NCBI GenBank assembly: GCA_002305535.1
Contig: DBRE01000002.1
Coordinates: forward strand, 1 to 64,000
Source: Syntrophomonas sp. UBA1376
GTDB taxonomy: Bacteria; Bacillota; Syntrophomonadia; Syntrophomonadales; Syntrophomonadaceae
Direction: 5' to 3'
Length of the DNA: 64,000 bases
The notes under the pieces are model-generated. The model was not told the DNA's origin. It searched no databases and saw only the letters and a list, made by a program, of their open reading frames with translations. Every line of letters begins with the position of its first letter. The stretch's first letter is position 1. The position numbers and the translations under genes are program-made. Below are positions 17,951 through 25,913 of this stretch, one piece after another.

Positions 17951-18382
17951 TCATAAACGAGGAATGTCAGCTGGGAACACGTAGATAAGATTTGAATTAG
18001 GAACAGGTCTTACCACCATCAGATGGCGCAGTTCATCGATAACAGCTTCCCGTACCTCTTCATCATCCTCCTCTTGAATTTCCAGAGAGAATACGGTTAC
18101 TGGCACTTCCATCCAGTTCAATAAACGCAGTTCTGCTAGTCCATCATTTAAGAATTCCAACTCTTCACAAGGAGCTGAAAAAGGCGTATTCGATTTGCTT
18201 TTTATATGCTGCTCTAATCGCTCAATAAAGGTTTTCAACAGCTCTTCTTGATGATCATCTATAACGTATTGAAAAAGAACATCATAAAGATTTTGGGTCA
18301 AAATAATGGAAGTAACTGTGGGGAGGACGAGATGATTTTCCCGTCTAATCTTGGCAAGGGTATACTGGTGTTCAGAATACAT
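17951..18382 (-). CDS. Hypothetical protein (143 aa)
   Basis: Not recognised. It is soluble and acidic in the C-terminal half (LEIQEEDDEEVREAVIDEL), with a helical N-terminal half (residues 20-65) and no signal peptide or membrane segment. One isolated Cys occurs in SAPCEEL. The ATG follows GGAGGGTTAAATCA. It is 39 bases upstream of rubrerythrin on the same strand with no terminator between, so the two are probably cotranscribed, which hints at a stress or redox setting (inference). Confidence 0.6.
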   Translation of the reverse strand: MYSEHQYTLAKIRRENHLVLPTVTSIILTQNLYDVLFQYVIDDHQEELLKTFIERLEQHIKSKSNTPFSAPCEELEFLNDGLAELRLLNWMEVPVTVFSLEIQEEDDEEVREAVIDELRHLMVVRPVPNSNLIYVFPADIPRL

Positions 18383-18557
18383 ATTGATTTAACCCTCCAT
18401 GGTTCAACTAATTATCCATTATTGTACCCTGATTTCCGAATCTTTCTCAACCGCTTTCTATAATTAAATCAAACCCCCTAGATTGGCAGGCCTAAGACAT
18501 TGCGGTATACTTTAGAGAACCTAGCCAATGTGGAATATGTTTACAAGGAGTTGCCCC

Positions 18558-20801
18558 ATGAAGTCTATGGGTTGCCTAATATCAACAAATGCTTGGTGTC
18601 AGTGGCTTAAATATGTGCTGATAGTATGTGTCGGACTAGCGTCTATGATGCTAAATCCTCAGCTTGTCAGCGCTACAGAAGATACCGGTAAAGCTTATCT
18701 GCTGGTGGTTGATAAGCTGACCATTTATGATATTGACCCTAGCAGGACTCCCCAATTGCATAAATTAGTGAGCGAAGGTGGAGTCGGCTTAGCCAGCAGC
18801 AGGACTCTTAGAGGTAAGAATGTTCTTGATACCAGTCTTACTATTGGTGCTGGTAATATTGGCCGCGTATATGGCAATGGAATATTAGCGTTCAACCAGA
18901 ATGAATATCTGGAGGATCGCGGCAAGACAGCGGGACAACTCTACCGGAATCTGACCGGTATCGATCCAGGTCAAACCTGCTGTTTGTTGGTAAACCTTCC
19001 TGAAATAAGTACCGCTATAGCTCAAGAGAAGGTTACCACTCTACCTGGGGCTATGGGCGAGGTATTAAAAAACAATGGCTATTCTGTATGCTTGCTGGGC
19101 AATGGCGATACTGGCAGCGGCCAACTCCGTGCGGCTGCCGTCATAGCCATGGATGCCCAAGGGCAGATTCCTTACGGGGATATAGGACCCAATACAGTGC
19201 TCAATCCGGATGACAGTTTTTTAAGCTATGAGACTAATTACCAATATCTTTACGAACAGGTCAAACAATATGGGCCTACCACCGATTTATATGTGGTGGA
19301 TCTAGCAGATCTGAGTCGCCTGGAAACAGCCGATAAAGCTTTTGACCACATAGCGTTGCAAGAAAAAGAGCGGCGCTTAAAAATGATCGATGCCTTTGTT
19401 GGCCAAATAGCCCAGAGCATTGATCCCACCCATGATTTGTTGATGGTGGTCAGTCCTTCTCCTAACCGGGAACAAACTCAAAACAAGAACTATTTTACTC
19501 CGGTGATTGCCTGGGGTAAAGGCTTTACCACTGGGGGAATGACGTCAGCTGCCACACAGCGTGATTTGGTGGTGGCTAATACTGATATCGCGCCAACCAT
19601 ATTGGAATTTTTCGGCTTAACTGATGATACCCAGACTATGATCGGACGGCCTATCCAGATCGATCCTAGTATACAGGGAGCATTGATTGAAGCTCAACAG
19701 TTGACTACCCAGGCCAGCACAGTAAACCGTCTGCGGGTACCGCTTATAAAAGGCTATGTTGTCTTTCACATAATAATCATACTTCTGGCAGTAGTCACTT
19801 TATTCTGGATGGCAAAACTAGCTCCCCTGATCAAACCAGCCATAGTAGCGCTGGCCATAGTGCCTCTAGTATATTTATTTTCCAATCTGCTGCCTTGGTC
19901 GGCAGATTGGATGTATATTGTGATGGTCATTGTTCTCACACTACTGGTGACTTTGGTACTGATGAAGCTTACTCGCCATAATGCCTACCAGGCATTTGTC
20001 GTTACTCTGTTTTTGACGGTTATAACATTGAATATTGATCTAATGACTGGATCGCACCTGATCCAAAATTCGGTTCTGGGATATGATCCTATGGCCGGGG
20101 CCCGTTATTATGGCATTGGCAACGAGTATCTGGGAATACTTCTGGGCAGTTCTATCGCTCTGGCAGGATCATTTTATCAGAAGTATCCGCAGCGTGGATG
20201 GTTGTTGGTGATGGCACTATTTTTTGCTTTTCAGTCTGTTCTCATGGCATCACCGCAGTTGGGAGCTCAATCCGATGGCATGATCACCGCCCCGGCAGCT
20301 TTCCTCATAACTTTACTCATGTTGGGGGAAATCCGTATCCGTCCCCAGACTATTTTATGGATCCTGGCTGGGGTGCTTGTGGTTGCAGGCGGCTTTACCC
20401 TGTATGATATGACCAGACCGCTAGAACTCCAGTCTCACATTGGTAGGGCAGCCAATCAGATCCTACTGGGAGGCTGGAGTGAAGCTGGGACTATAATAAC
20501 CAGAAAAGCGGCTATGAATATCAAATTGATTGGTTCCACTATCTGGAGTTGGGTCTTTATGGTTACCCTGTTGGTTTTGGCATTGCTGGTGTTCAGACCG
20601 GTAGGAGCAATGCAACAGCTGGGCCAGGACAAACCTTATGTGGTTAAAGCCTGCGGCGGGATTATTACTGGGGCTTTGATCGCTCTAATAATAAATGATT
20701 CCGGCATAGTAGCCGCCTCAACTACCAGTATCTATCTGGTGGTGCCTTTGCTGATCTTGATACTGCATTATGAAGCTCAACGTTCCGGTAATGATTTATG
20801 A
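18558..20801 (+). CDS. Large membrane protein with alkaline-phosphatase-like ectodomain
   Basis: Protein of 747 residues in three parts: a signal sequence or first helix (about 18-40), a large extracytoplasmic domain (about 45-395), and about ten transmembrane helices (about 405-740). The ectodomain begins AYLLVVDKLTIYDID and ends with NTDIAPTILEFFGL, the end motif of alkaline phosphatase/sulfatase superfamily proteins. SPSPNREQTQ stands where these enzymes often carry a metal ligand. I cannot place a full metal-site set, so enzymatic activity is uncertain. The start is the ATG after AAGGAGTTGCCCC. It is a single gene with no envelope genes around it. A lipid- or polymer-phosphate transferase or hydrolase is possible but not shown. 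Confidence 0.7.
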   Translation: MKSMGCLISTNAWCQWLKYVLIVCVGLASMMLNPQLVSATEDTGKAYLLVVDKLTIYDIDPSRTPQLHKLVSEGGVGLASSRTLRGKNVLDTSLTIGAGNIGRVYGNGILAFNQNEYLEDRGKTAGQLYRNLTGIDPGQTCCLLVNLPEISTAIAQEKVTTLPGAMGEVLKNNGYSVCLLGNGDTGSGQLRAAAVIAMDAQGQIPYGDIGPNTVLNPDDSFLSYETNYQYLYEQVKQYGPTTDLYVVDLADLSRLETADKAFDHIALQEKERRLKMIDAFVGQIAQSIDPTHDLLMVVSPSPNREQTQNKNYFTPVIAWGKGFTTGGMTSAATQRDLVVANTDIAPTILEFFGLTDDTQTMIGRPIQIDPSIQGALIEAQQLTTQASTVNRLRVPLIKGYVVFHIIIILLAVVTLFWMAKLAPLIKPAIVALAIVPLVYLFSNLLPWSADWMYIVMVIVLTLLVTLVLMKLTRHNAYQAFVVTLFLTVITLNIDLMTGSHLIQNSVLGYDPMAGARYYGIGNEYLGILLGSSIALAGSFYQKYPQRGWLLVMALFFAFQSVLMASPQLGAQSDGMITAPAAFLITLLMLGEIRIRPQTILWILAGVLVVAGGFTLYDMTRPLELQSHIGRAANQILLGGWSEAGTIITRKAAMNIKLIGSTIWSWVFMVTLLVLALLVFRPVGAMQQLGQDKPYVVKACGGIITGALIALIINDSGIVAASTTSIYLVVPLLILILHYEAQRSGNDL

Positions 20802-20828
20802 TAGTGATAATAGTTATCTGCACAAAAA

Positions 20829-20866
20829 ATGAGCTCATCTATTCTATAAAGATGAGCTCATTAGAT
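20829..20866. terminator. Bidirectional intrinsic terminator
   Basis: AATGAGCTCATCT and GATGAGCTCATT arms, A-run before and T-rich after. It lies between the convergent membrane-protein gene and trpS. Confidence 0.82.
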
Positions 20867-20867
20867 T

Positions 20868-21860
20868 TTATTTGAAGTATTGGATCTTCATAGCTTCGCG
20901 AACTTCCTCCATGGTCGAACGAGCTACTTCTTGGGCACGCCTGGTACCTTCTCGAAGTATATCAGTCAATATGTCCCGAGATTTATATTGCTCACGTCGT
21001 TCGTGCATCGGCTCTAATAATTGATTAATCACCTGAGCCTGCCTCTTCTTACAGGCCACACAACCGATCTTTCCCTGGCGGCACTCTTGTTCTATAGATT
21101 CCAGTTCGCTATTGTTAAAGACTTTATGATACTCAAATATGGTACACACTTCAGGATGTCCCGGGTCAGTTTTGTGGATTCTGGCCGGGTCAGTAACGGC
21201 GTTGCGAACCTTTTGCCACACATCTTCAGGTTTGTCAGAAAGAAATATGGCGTTGTTTAAGCTTTTGCTCATTTTCGCCTTACCATCCAAACCGACTAAA
21301 CGCGAGACTTGTCCCACCAGCACTTCCGGCTCAACTAAAACTGGCTTATAGAGATCGTTGAAACGCCGCACGATCCTGCGAGCTAATTCCAAATGAGGAA
21401 CCTGATCTTCTCCGACGGGAACAACATGGGCCTTAAAAATAGCAATATCCGCAGCTTGGCTTACCGGATAACCTAAAAAACCATACATCAAGTCCTTGAA
21501 ACCGTGTTGCTGGGCCTCAGCCTTGATGGTCGGGTTGTGGCGCAGAACATTGACCGGAGTATACATGGAAAAGTAGGCTGCCAGCTCATGGATCTCAGTA
21601 ATTTTACTCTGGATGCAAATGGTAGCCTGGTTCGGATCCAATCCAGCCGCCAGATAATCACTGGTGATCTGATACACGCTATTCTCCAGATCCTCACCCT
21701 GCTCCCAGTGGGTAGTCAGTGCTTGGACATCAGCGATGAGTATATAGGAGTCATATTCTTCCTGAAGTTTTACGCGATTGACCAGGCTACCGACATAATG
21801 GCCAAGATGAAGGGCACCAGTGGGTCGATCTCCGGTCAAAATCCTTTTTTTACCCGTCAT
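20868..21860 (-). CDS. trpS: Tryptophanyl-tRNA synthetase
   Basis: Class I aminoacyl-tRNA synthetase that charges tRNA-Trp, 330 residues. It has the HIGH-type motif in TGDRPTGALHLGHYVGSL (about 8-25) and KMSKSLNNAI (about 195-204) as the KMSKS loop. A Cys pair in GKIGCVACKKRQ suggests a small extra metal or redox site, found in some TrpRS. The start MTGKKR was chosen because its ATG follows AAGGAG at nine bases; the longer frame adds 12 residues across that site. No T-box leader was recognised upstream in the 180 bases before marR. Confidence 0.95.
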   Translation of the reverse strand: MTGKKRILTGDRPTGALHLGHYVGSLVNRVKLQEEYDSYILIADVQALTTHWEQGEDLENSVYQITSDYLAAGLDPNQATICIQSKITEIHELAAYFSMYTPVNVLRHNPTIKAEAQQHGFKDLMYGFLGYPVSQAADIAIFKAHVVPVGEDQVPHLELARRIVRRFNDLYKPVLVEPEVLVGQVSRLVGLDGKAKMSKSLNNAIFLSDKPEDVWQKVRNAVTDPARIHKTDPGHPEVCTIFEYHKVFNNSELESIEQECRQGKIGCVACKKRQAQVINQLLEPMHERREQYKSRDILTDILREGTRRAQEVARSTMEEVREAMKIQYFK

Positions 21861-21955
21861 AATTTCACACTCCTTAGTCAACAAATACTTTATCACGGTT
21901 CAAGCTACAGCGCAATCTTCGGGGAGAGTTGGATGTAATGCAAATAGTCGGAATA

Positions 21956-21983
21956 TTGTTTGCGAATTGTACTATGCTATAAT
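21956..21983 (+). promoter_or_regulatory. Probable promoter of the marR gene
   Basis: TTGTTT, 16 bases, TATAAT, 57 bases before the MarR start. Confidence 0.5.
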
Positions 21984-22039
21984 AATATATACCTTAGGAA
22001 AATCTACAATCGAGTTTTAAAGAGAAGGAGTTATTTAAC

Positions 22040-22462
22040 ATGAGTGAGCTGAACAATTTTATATGTTTCAGTATGCGCGCTGCTATGAAAAAGATTGATC
22101 GTAACCTAAGTAGTCGATTGGAAGCCCATGGTGTAAGTATACCGCAATCATTTATTCTCTTAGTTTTACACGAAGAAAACGGTATGACCTTGAAAGAAAT
22201 AGGCAATCGTACCTATATTGATAGTTCGTCCATGACGGTATTGGTAGATAAACTGGAAAAGGATGGCCTGGTAGAACGGCGATTGGATTCCCAAGACAGA
22301 AGAGCTATCCGAGTCTTTATTACTCCCGCCGGTGAACTGGTAGCGGATCAGCTCAGACAATTAGCTTATCAGTTTAATTCGGAGCTGTATGATCTTTTGG
22401 GTGAAGGTAATCAAAAGGAATATATGCATGGAGTCAAAAATATTATTAATGGATTGGAATGA
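22040..22462 (+). CDS. MarR family transcriptional regulator
   Basis: Winged-helix regulator of 140 residues. Helix-turn-helix residues MTLKEIGNRTYIDSSSMTVLVDKLEKDGLVERR (about 50-82) are followed by the wing motif DSQDRRAIRVFITPAG, the family hallmark. The start follows AGAAGGAGTTATT. It is monocistronic: its promoter is close upstream and a terminator lies before speH. No obvious target operon is adjacent, so the inducer and regulon are unknown. Confidence 0.9.
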   Translation: MSELNNFICFSMRAAMKKIDRNLSSRLEAHGVSIPQSFILLVLHEENGMTLKEIGNRTYIDSSSMTVLVDKLEKDGLVERRLDSQDRRAIRVFITPAGELVADQLRQLAYQFNSELYDLLGEGNQKEYMHGVKNIINGLE

Positions 22463-22533
22463 TTCAAAACCTTTATACTTAGTTGTCGTTATGGAATACT
22501 AAGCATATGATAGAATAGAAAAGATAATTTGAG

Positions 22534-22570
22534 GCTGAGCTGTGGCTAGTGCGCTCAGCTTCATTTTTTA
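22534..22570 (+). terminator. Intrinsic terminator of marR
   Basis: GCTGAGC and GCTCAGC arms (22534-22540, 22554-22560) followed by six T at 22565. Confidence 0.75.
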
Positions 22571-22590
22571 ACGAATGTGGCGTAATTTTA

Positions 22591-22618
22591 TTGACATGCG
22601 CTACAAATGTGCTAAAAT
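22591..22618 (+). promoter_or_regulatory. Strong sigma-A promoter of speH
   Basis: Consensus TTGACA, 16-base spacer, TAAAAT. The roughly 70-base leader carries an AAAGGAGG tract followed by a GTTTGG-GAAA-CCAAAC hairpin. Confidence 0.75.
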
Positions 22619-22692
22619 TCTACATGTGCATTTAATCTGGCATTAAAGGAGGTTTGGGAAACCAAACGAACAACTGAAGGGAGGCGACATGA

Positions 22693-23073
22693 TTGCAGTC
22701 TTTGGGGCGACATGTTTTGGCCGAGATATACGGCTGTCGTTTTGAGGTGTTGAATGATATCAAAATGGTACAGGATATCATGATCAATGCCGCTTTAGAG
22801 GCTGGAGCAGAGGTGCGCGAGTTTGTCTTTCACAAGTTTAGCCCACAGGGAATCAGTGGTGTTGTTGTGATTTCCGAGTCCCACCTGGCGATTCATACCT
22901 GGCCTGAACTGGGTTATGCGGCGGTAGATGTTTTCACTTGTGGAGAAAAGGTTAACCCCTGGGATGCCTGTAATTACTTGGCGGAGAAATTTGGCTCCAA
23001 TTATGTTAATGCTAATGAGATCCAGAGGGGATTAATCCACGAACAGGAGGAACGCTTGGTGGCTAATATTTAG
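22693..23073 (+). CDS. speH: S-adenosylmethionine decarboxylase proenzyme
   Basis: Pyruvoyl enzyme that makes decarboxylated SAM, the aminopropyl donor for spermidine. The 126 residues match the short bacterial class 1B. The self-cleavage site is Glu62-Ser63 in SESHLAIHTWPE, where Ser63 becomes the pyruvoyl group; His68 and the Cys in VFTCG are the usual processing and catalytic residues. It starts with TTG, eight bases after AAGGGAGG, giving the family N-terminus (M)QSLGRHVLAE. An ATG four bases before it opens an 18-codon frame in another register. Single gene; speE is not in this window. Confidence 0.93.
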   Translation: MQSLGRHVLAEIYGCRFEVLNDIKMVQDIMINAALEAGAEVREFVFHKFSPQGISGVVVISESHLAIHTWPELGYAAVDVFTCGEKVNPWDACNYLAEKFGSNYVNANEIQRGLIHEQEERLVANI

Positions 23074-23120
23074 GAGGGATACTATTTTAGTAGACCGAAG
23101 AAGCTCTCTTATGGATGGTA

Positions 23121-23161
23121 ATTAAACGCCTAACATGCTATTGGCACGTAAGGCGTTTAAT
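23121..23161. terminator. Bidirectional terminator between speH and a small convergent gene
   Basis: ATTAAACGCCT and AGGCGTTTAAT arms around a 19-base loop, followed by TATTTTC. The arm overlaps the stop codon of the minus-strand gene. Confidence 0.75.
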
Positions 23162-23429
23162 TATTTTCTGGGATTATCTCTAAGTGATCCAATCCGTGCA
23201 ATTCGCCTAAATGTTCCCTTATATGTCCTGCTTCGTCAGATGCGCAACGTACCGTAACCGCATAACCATCATGTTTAAAAGATCTATTGACATAATTGGC
23301 GAGACTTCCTTCATAGAGCTGACCAGACCTAACTAGTGTTGCCTCAACTTCATAACCGCGATTGCGCAGATCTGTCAGGGCTGAGGCGGCTTGGGTTTGA
23401 CTGGTTGAAAATCCTATTAAAGTAATCAT
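23157..23429 (-). CDS. Small hypothetical protein (90 aa)
   Basis: Not firmly recognised. The N-terminus MITLIGFSTSQTQAASAL with a following helix and RNRGYEVEATLVR looks like a small ferredoxin-like alpha/beta fold. It is distantly reminiscent of YflT-type general stress proteins (PF11181), but the match is by eye only. There is no signal peptide. One Cys occurs (VRCASDE) and the C-terminus is HGLDHLEIIPENN. The ATG follows GAAGGGAAAATC. It is a single gene, convergent with speH. Confidence 0.55.
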   Translation of the reverse strand: MITLIGFSTSQTQAASALTDLRNRGYEVEATLVRSGQLYEGSLANYVNRSFKHDGYAVTVRCASDEAGHIREHLGELHGLDHLEIIPENN

Positions 23430-23486
23430 GATTTTCCCTTCTTTCAGGTTTTCTTAATGATAGTTTTCTATATAATAAGAAGAGGC

Positions 23487-23517
23487 TTGTCAGGTGATGA
23501 CCTGATAATAGTATAAT
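23487..23517 (+). promoter_or_regulatory. Promoter with embedded palindrome upstream of the prenyl/menaquinone genes
   Basis: TTGTCA and TATAAT with a 19-base spacer. The palindrome TCAGGT-GATG-ACCTGA (23490-23505) overlaps the -35 end and spacer, the place for a repressor operator or a MerR-type activator site. The start codon is about 120 bases downstream. Confidence 0.45.
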
Positions 23518-23635
23518 TAGCTTGAGTCAATGAAGCCCAAATTAAATAGGTAACTATTACCTAGGCAGGATAAGTCTCGGCGTTGCCGAATATTTATTCG
23601 CAGGGATGTAATTTGTCGAGGGGGATATTTGATAG

Positions 23636-24376
23636 ATGGAGTACCTATTTGCCCATGATTATCGCCACCAGCTTAATGAGGTGGAGCGGTATTTTAAGGC
23701 AGGCATGCTTAAACCGTGGCCCGAAATAAACACATACCTTAATCGTTTGGAAGGCGATACCACCTGGGATCATCTTAGTTTAATGACCATGGTTTTTTAT
23801 GAACATTTGAGTATTGACCAACGCTTGTCTACGGTTATGGCATATATTTTCAAGAATCTATATTTAGCCCAATCTATTCACTGTGGAGTCAAGGATGATG
23901 AGGAAGGGCAGGAGTATAATCAGGATTTGCAATTTGCCATTTTGATCGGTGATTATACTTTTGGCTATATAATGCAACTGTTGCTAGAAAACAAAGCTGA
24001 GAAGGTTTTGGACTCCTTGTCTGCCATGATATGCACTATAAGTGAAGGTCTGGTACGTAAACACCAACAAGCCTGGAATCACATCCGGGAAGTGGAGGAA
24101 ATAAAAGCACCTCTGTATGCAACCGCTTTTCAAACAGCTGCCCAGCTGGCTGGAGGTGGCCAGGAAAGTGCCTATTATCGTTTGGGGCATGATATAGGCA
24201 TGGCAGTTGAACTTTTACATTTGGGCATAAACCAGCAGGTCGACAAGTATATCCACAGCAGTTTCGAAATATTATCCAGCCTAAAAGAGGGAAATGCCTG
24301 TTACGGAGTAATGATGAAAGTAATAAACGAATTACATGATCTGGCCTGCAACCAGGATCATGCTGCGGTAATATAA
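23636..24376 (+). CDS. hepS: HepS-like small subunit of heptaprenyl diphosphate synthase
   Basis: All-helical protein of 246 residues resembling component I of two-subunit heptaprenyl diphosphate synthases (Bacillus HepS, about 250 residues). The shared pattern is a helix with LAQSIHCGVKDDEE followed by LQFAILIGDYTFGYIMQLL, matching the HepS stretch that contains AGDY. It has no DDxxD motifs, so it would be a non-catalytic partner that sets chain length with the catalytic HepT at 27448. In Bacillus the two genes flank menG; here they flank ubiD-ubiA-ubiX. Assignment is by pattern and context, so moderate. Confidence 0.65.
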   Translation: MEYLFAHDYRHQLNEVERYFKAGMLKPWPEINTYLNRLEGDTTWDHLSLMTMVFYEHLSIDQRLSTVMAYIFKNLYLAQSIHCGVKDDEEGQEYNQDLQFAILIGDYTFGYIMQLLLENKAEKVLDSLSAMICTISEGLVRKHQQAWNHIREVEEIKAPLYATAFQTAAQLAGGGQESAYYRLGHDIGMAVELLHLGINQQVDKYIHSSFEILSSLKEGNACYGVMMKVINELHDLACNQDHAAVI

Positions 24377-24390
24377 GACGGGCTTATATT

Positions 24391-24442
24391 AAAGCTTATT
24401 GGGCCGTGCCCGGCTTAGGGTTCAGGCCTATAAGCTTTTTTA
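24391..24442 (+). terminator. Terminator-like hairpin between hepS-like gene and ubiD
   Basis: AAAGCTTAT (24391-24399) pairs with ATAAGCTTT (24430-24438), inner GGCC with GGCC, followed by a T-run. It lies within an apparent operon, only a few bases before the ubiD ribosome site, so it may give partial termination. Confidence 0.65.
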
Positions 24443-24464
24443 TCTAATGAGGAGGACTAGAATA

Positions 24465-25913
24465 ATGGCATTTAAAGATCTGCACGAGTTTGTCGCTCTT
24501 TTGGAAAAGGAAGGCGAACTGATACGAATTAAAACCGAGGTTGACGCTGAACTGGAGATAACGGAGATAGCGGATCGGGTGAGCAAGGCATATGGACCGG
24601 CTTTATTATTTGAGAACGTACGCGGTTCGAGCTTACCTGTCTTGATCAATGCCTTTGGCACTAAAAAGAGAATGGCTATGAGTTTGGGTGTTAATGATTT
24701 GGATAAGATCACTCAGGATATAGTAGGATTTATGGAGATAGCTGATCAGGTGCCTCAGACCCTGCTAGACAAAGTGAAGCTGTTGCCTAAAATCGCTGAG
24801 ATGGCGGCTTTTATCCCCCGCACGGTTCGCCAGGGTTCTTGCCAGGAAGTGATTGAAAAGGATCCTTCCCTGGATGCACTTCCTATACTAAAATGCTGGC
24901 CTGAGGATGCTGGCCGTTTTATTACTTTGCCACAGGTATATACTCGCGATCTGGTAACTGGTAAGCGTAATGTTGGTATGTATCGTATGCAGGTCTTCGA
25001 TGGGAAAACTACTGGTATGCACTGGCATACCCATCACGATGGTGCCGAAATTTACCGCGCCAACTCTCAACTGGGCAAACCGACTGAAGTGGCAGTAGCC
25101 CTGGGAGGAGATCCGGCTATTACCTATGCTGCTACTGCTCCCTTGCCTAAAGGCATCGACGAATTGCTTTTTGCCGGTTTCCTACGTAAAAAACCGGTAG
25201 AATTAGTCAAGTGCAAAACGATAGATTTGGAAGTACCGGCAGATGCCGACATTGTTTTGGAAGGTTATGTTGATCCCCAGGAGCGCCGCCTCGAAGGTCC
25301 TTTCGGAGATCATACCGGCTATTACTCTTTGGCAGACGAATATCCGGTTTTCCATATAACTGCTATAACACGCAGAAAAGACGCTATTTATCCCACTACC
25401 ATCGTGGGTCGCCCTCCCCAAGAGGATTGTTATATAGCATGGGCTACGGAACGAATTTTCCTGCCCTTGTTGAAATTTCAGCTGCCAGAAGTGGTCGATA
25501 TGCATCTGCCCATGGAAGGAGTATTCCACAACTGTGTACTGGTAAGCATTCGTAAGTCATATCCCGGTCATGCTCAGAAAATCATGAGTTCACTCTGGGG
25601 AATGGGACAGATGATGTTTGCCAAGTTTATAGTGGTAGTGGATGAAGATGTTGATGTACAAAATGTCTCGGAAGTTTTATGGAAAGTCTTTAATAATGTA
25701 GATCCGCGCCGAGATACCATGATTGTCGATGGGCCTCTGGATGTTTTGGATCATTCGGCTCCCCGGGCTTTAGTGGGCTCGAAGATGGGTTTTGACGCCA
25801 CCCGCAAATGGGTCAGTGAAGGGCACCCTCGGGAGTGGCCTAAAGACATAAAAATGTCCGCTGATATTGTGGAATTGGTAAGTCGGAAGTGGAGTGAATA
25901 CGGTATTGAGTAA
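24465..25913 (+). CDS. ubiD: UbiD family prenylated-FMN decarboxylase (menaquinone pathway candidate)
   Basis: Decarboxylase of 482 residues using prenylated FMN made by UbiX. The family's conserved blocks are present: the metal/cofactor region NVGMYRMQVFDGKTTGMHWHTHHDGA (in two parts), ALGGDPAITYAATAPLP, EGYVDPQERRLEGPFGDHTGYYS and VVGRPPQEDCYIAWATERIFLP. The ATG of MAFKDLHEF follows GAGGAGGACT; a longer frame upstream runs through the terminator-like hairpin and is unlikely. It lies in an operon with ubiA, ubiX and hepT. This set fits the late steps of menaquinone synthesis, probably the futalosine route (MqnL-like role), though mqnABCD are not in the window. Confidence 0.88.
   Translation: MAFKDLHEFVALLEKEGELIRIKTEVDAELEITEIADRVSKAYGPALLFENVRGSSLPVLINAFGTKKRMAMSLGVNDLDKITQDIVGFMEIADQVPQTLLDKVKLLPKIAEMAAFIPRTVRQGSCQEVIEKDPSLDALPILKCWPEDAGRFITLPQVYTRDLVTGKRNVGMYRMQVFDGKTTGMHWHTHHDGAEIYRANSQLGKPTEVAVALGGDPAITYAATAPLPKGIDELLFAGFLRKKPVELVKCKTIDLEVPADADIVLEGYVDPQERRLEGPFGDHTGYYSLADEYPVFHITAITRRKDAIYPTTIVGRPPQEDCYIAWATERIFLPLLKFQLPEVVDMHLPMEGVFHNCVLVSIRKSYPGHAQKIMSSLWGMGQMMFAKFIVVVDEDVDVQNVSEVLWKVFNNVDPRRDTMIVDGPLDVLDHSAPRALVGSKMGFDATRKWVSEGHPREWPKDIKMSADIVELVSRKWSEYGIE

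Noticed and set aside
20806..20818. GATAATAGTTATC, a one-mismatch Fur-like box
   Set aside because: It lies between two convergent gene ends, right before a terminator, with no start codon to control. Probably chance or a decoy.
21861..22039. T-box leader for trpS
   Set aside because: No T-box sequence, specifier loop or antiterminator was recognisable in the short region upstream of trpS.
22640..22692. SAM riboswitch in the speH leader
   Set aside because: The leader has only one short GNRA hairpin and a purine tract; none of the conserved SAM riboswitch helices could be found.
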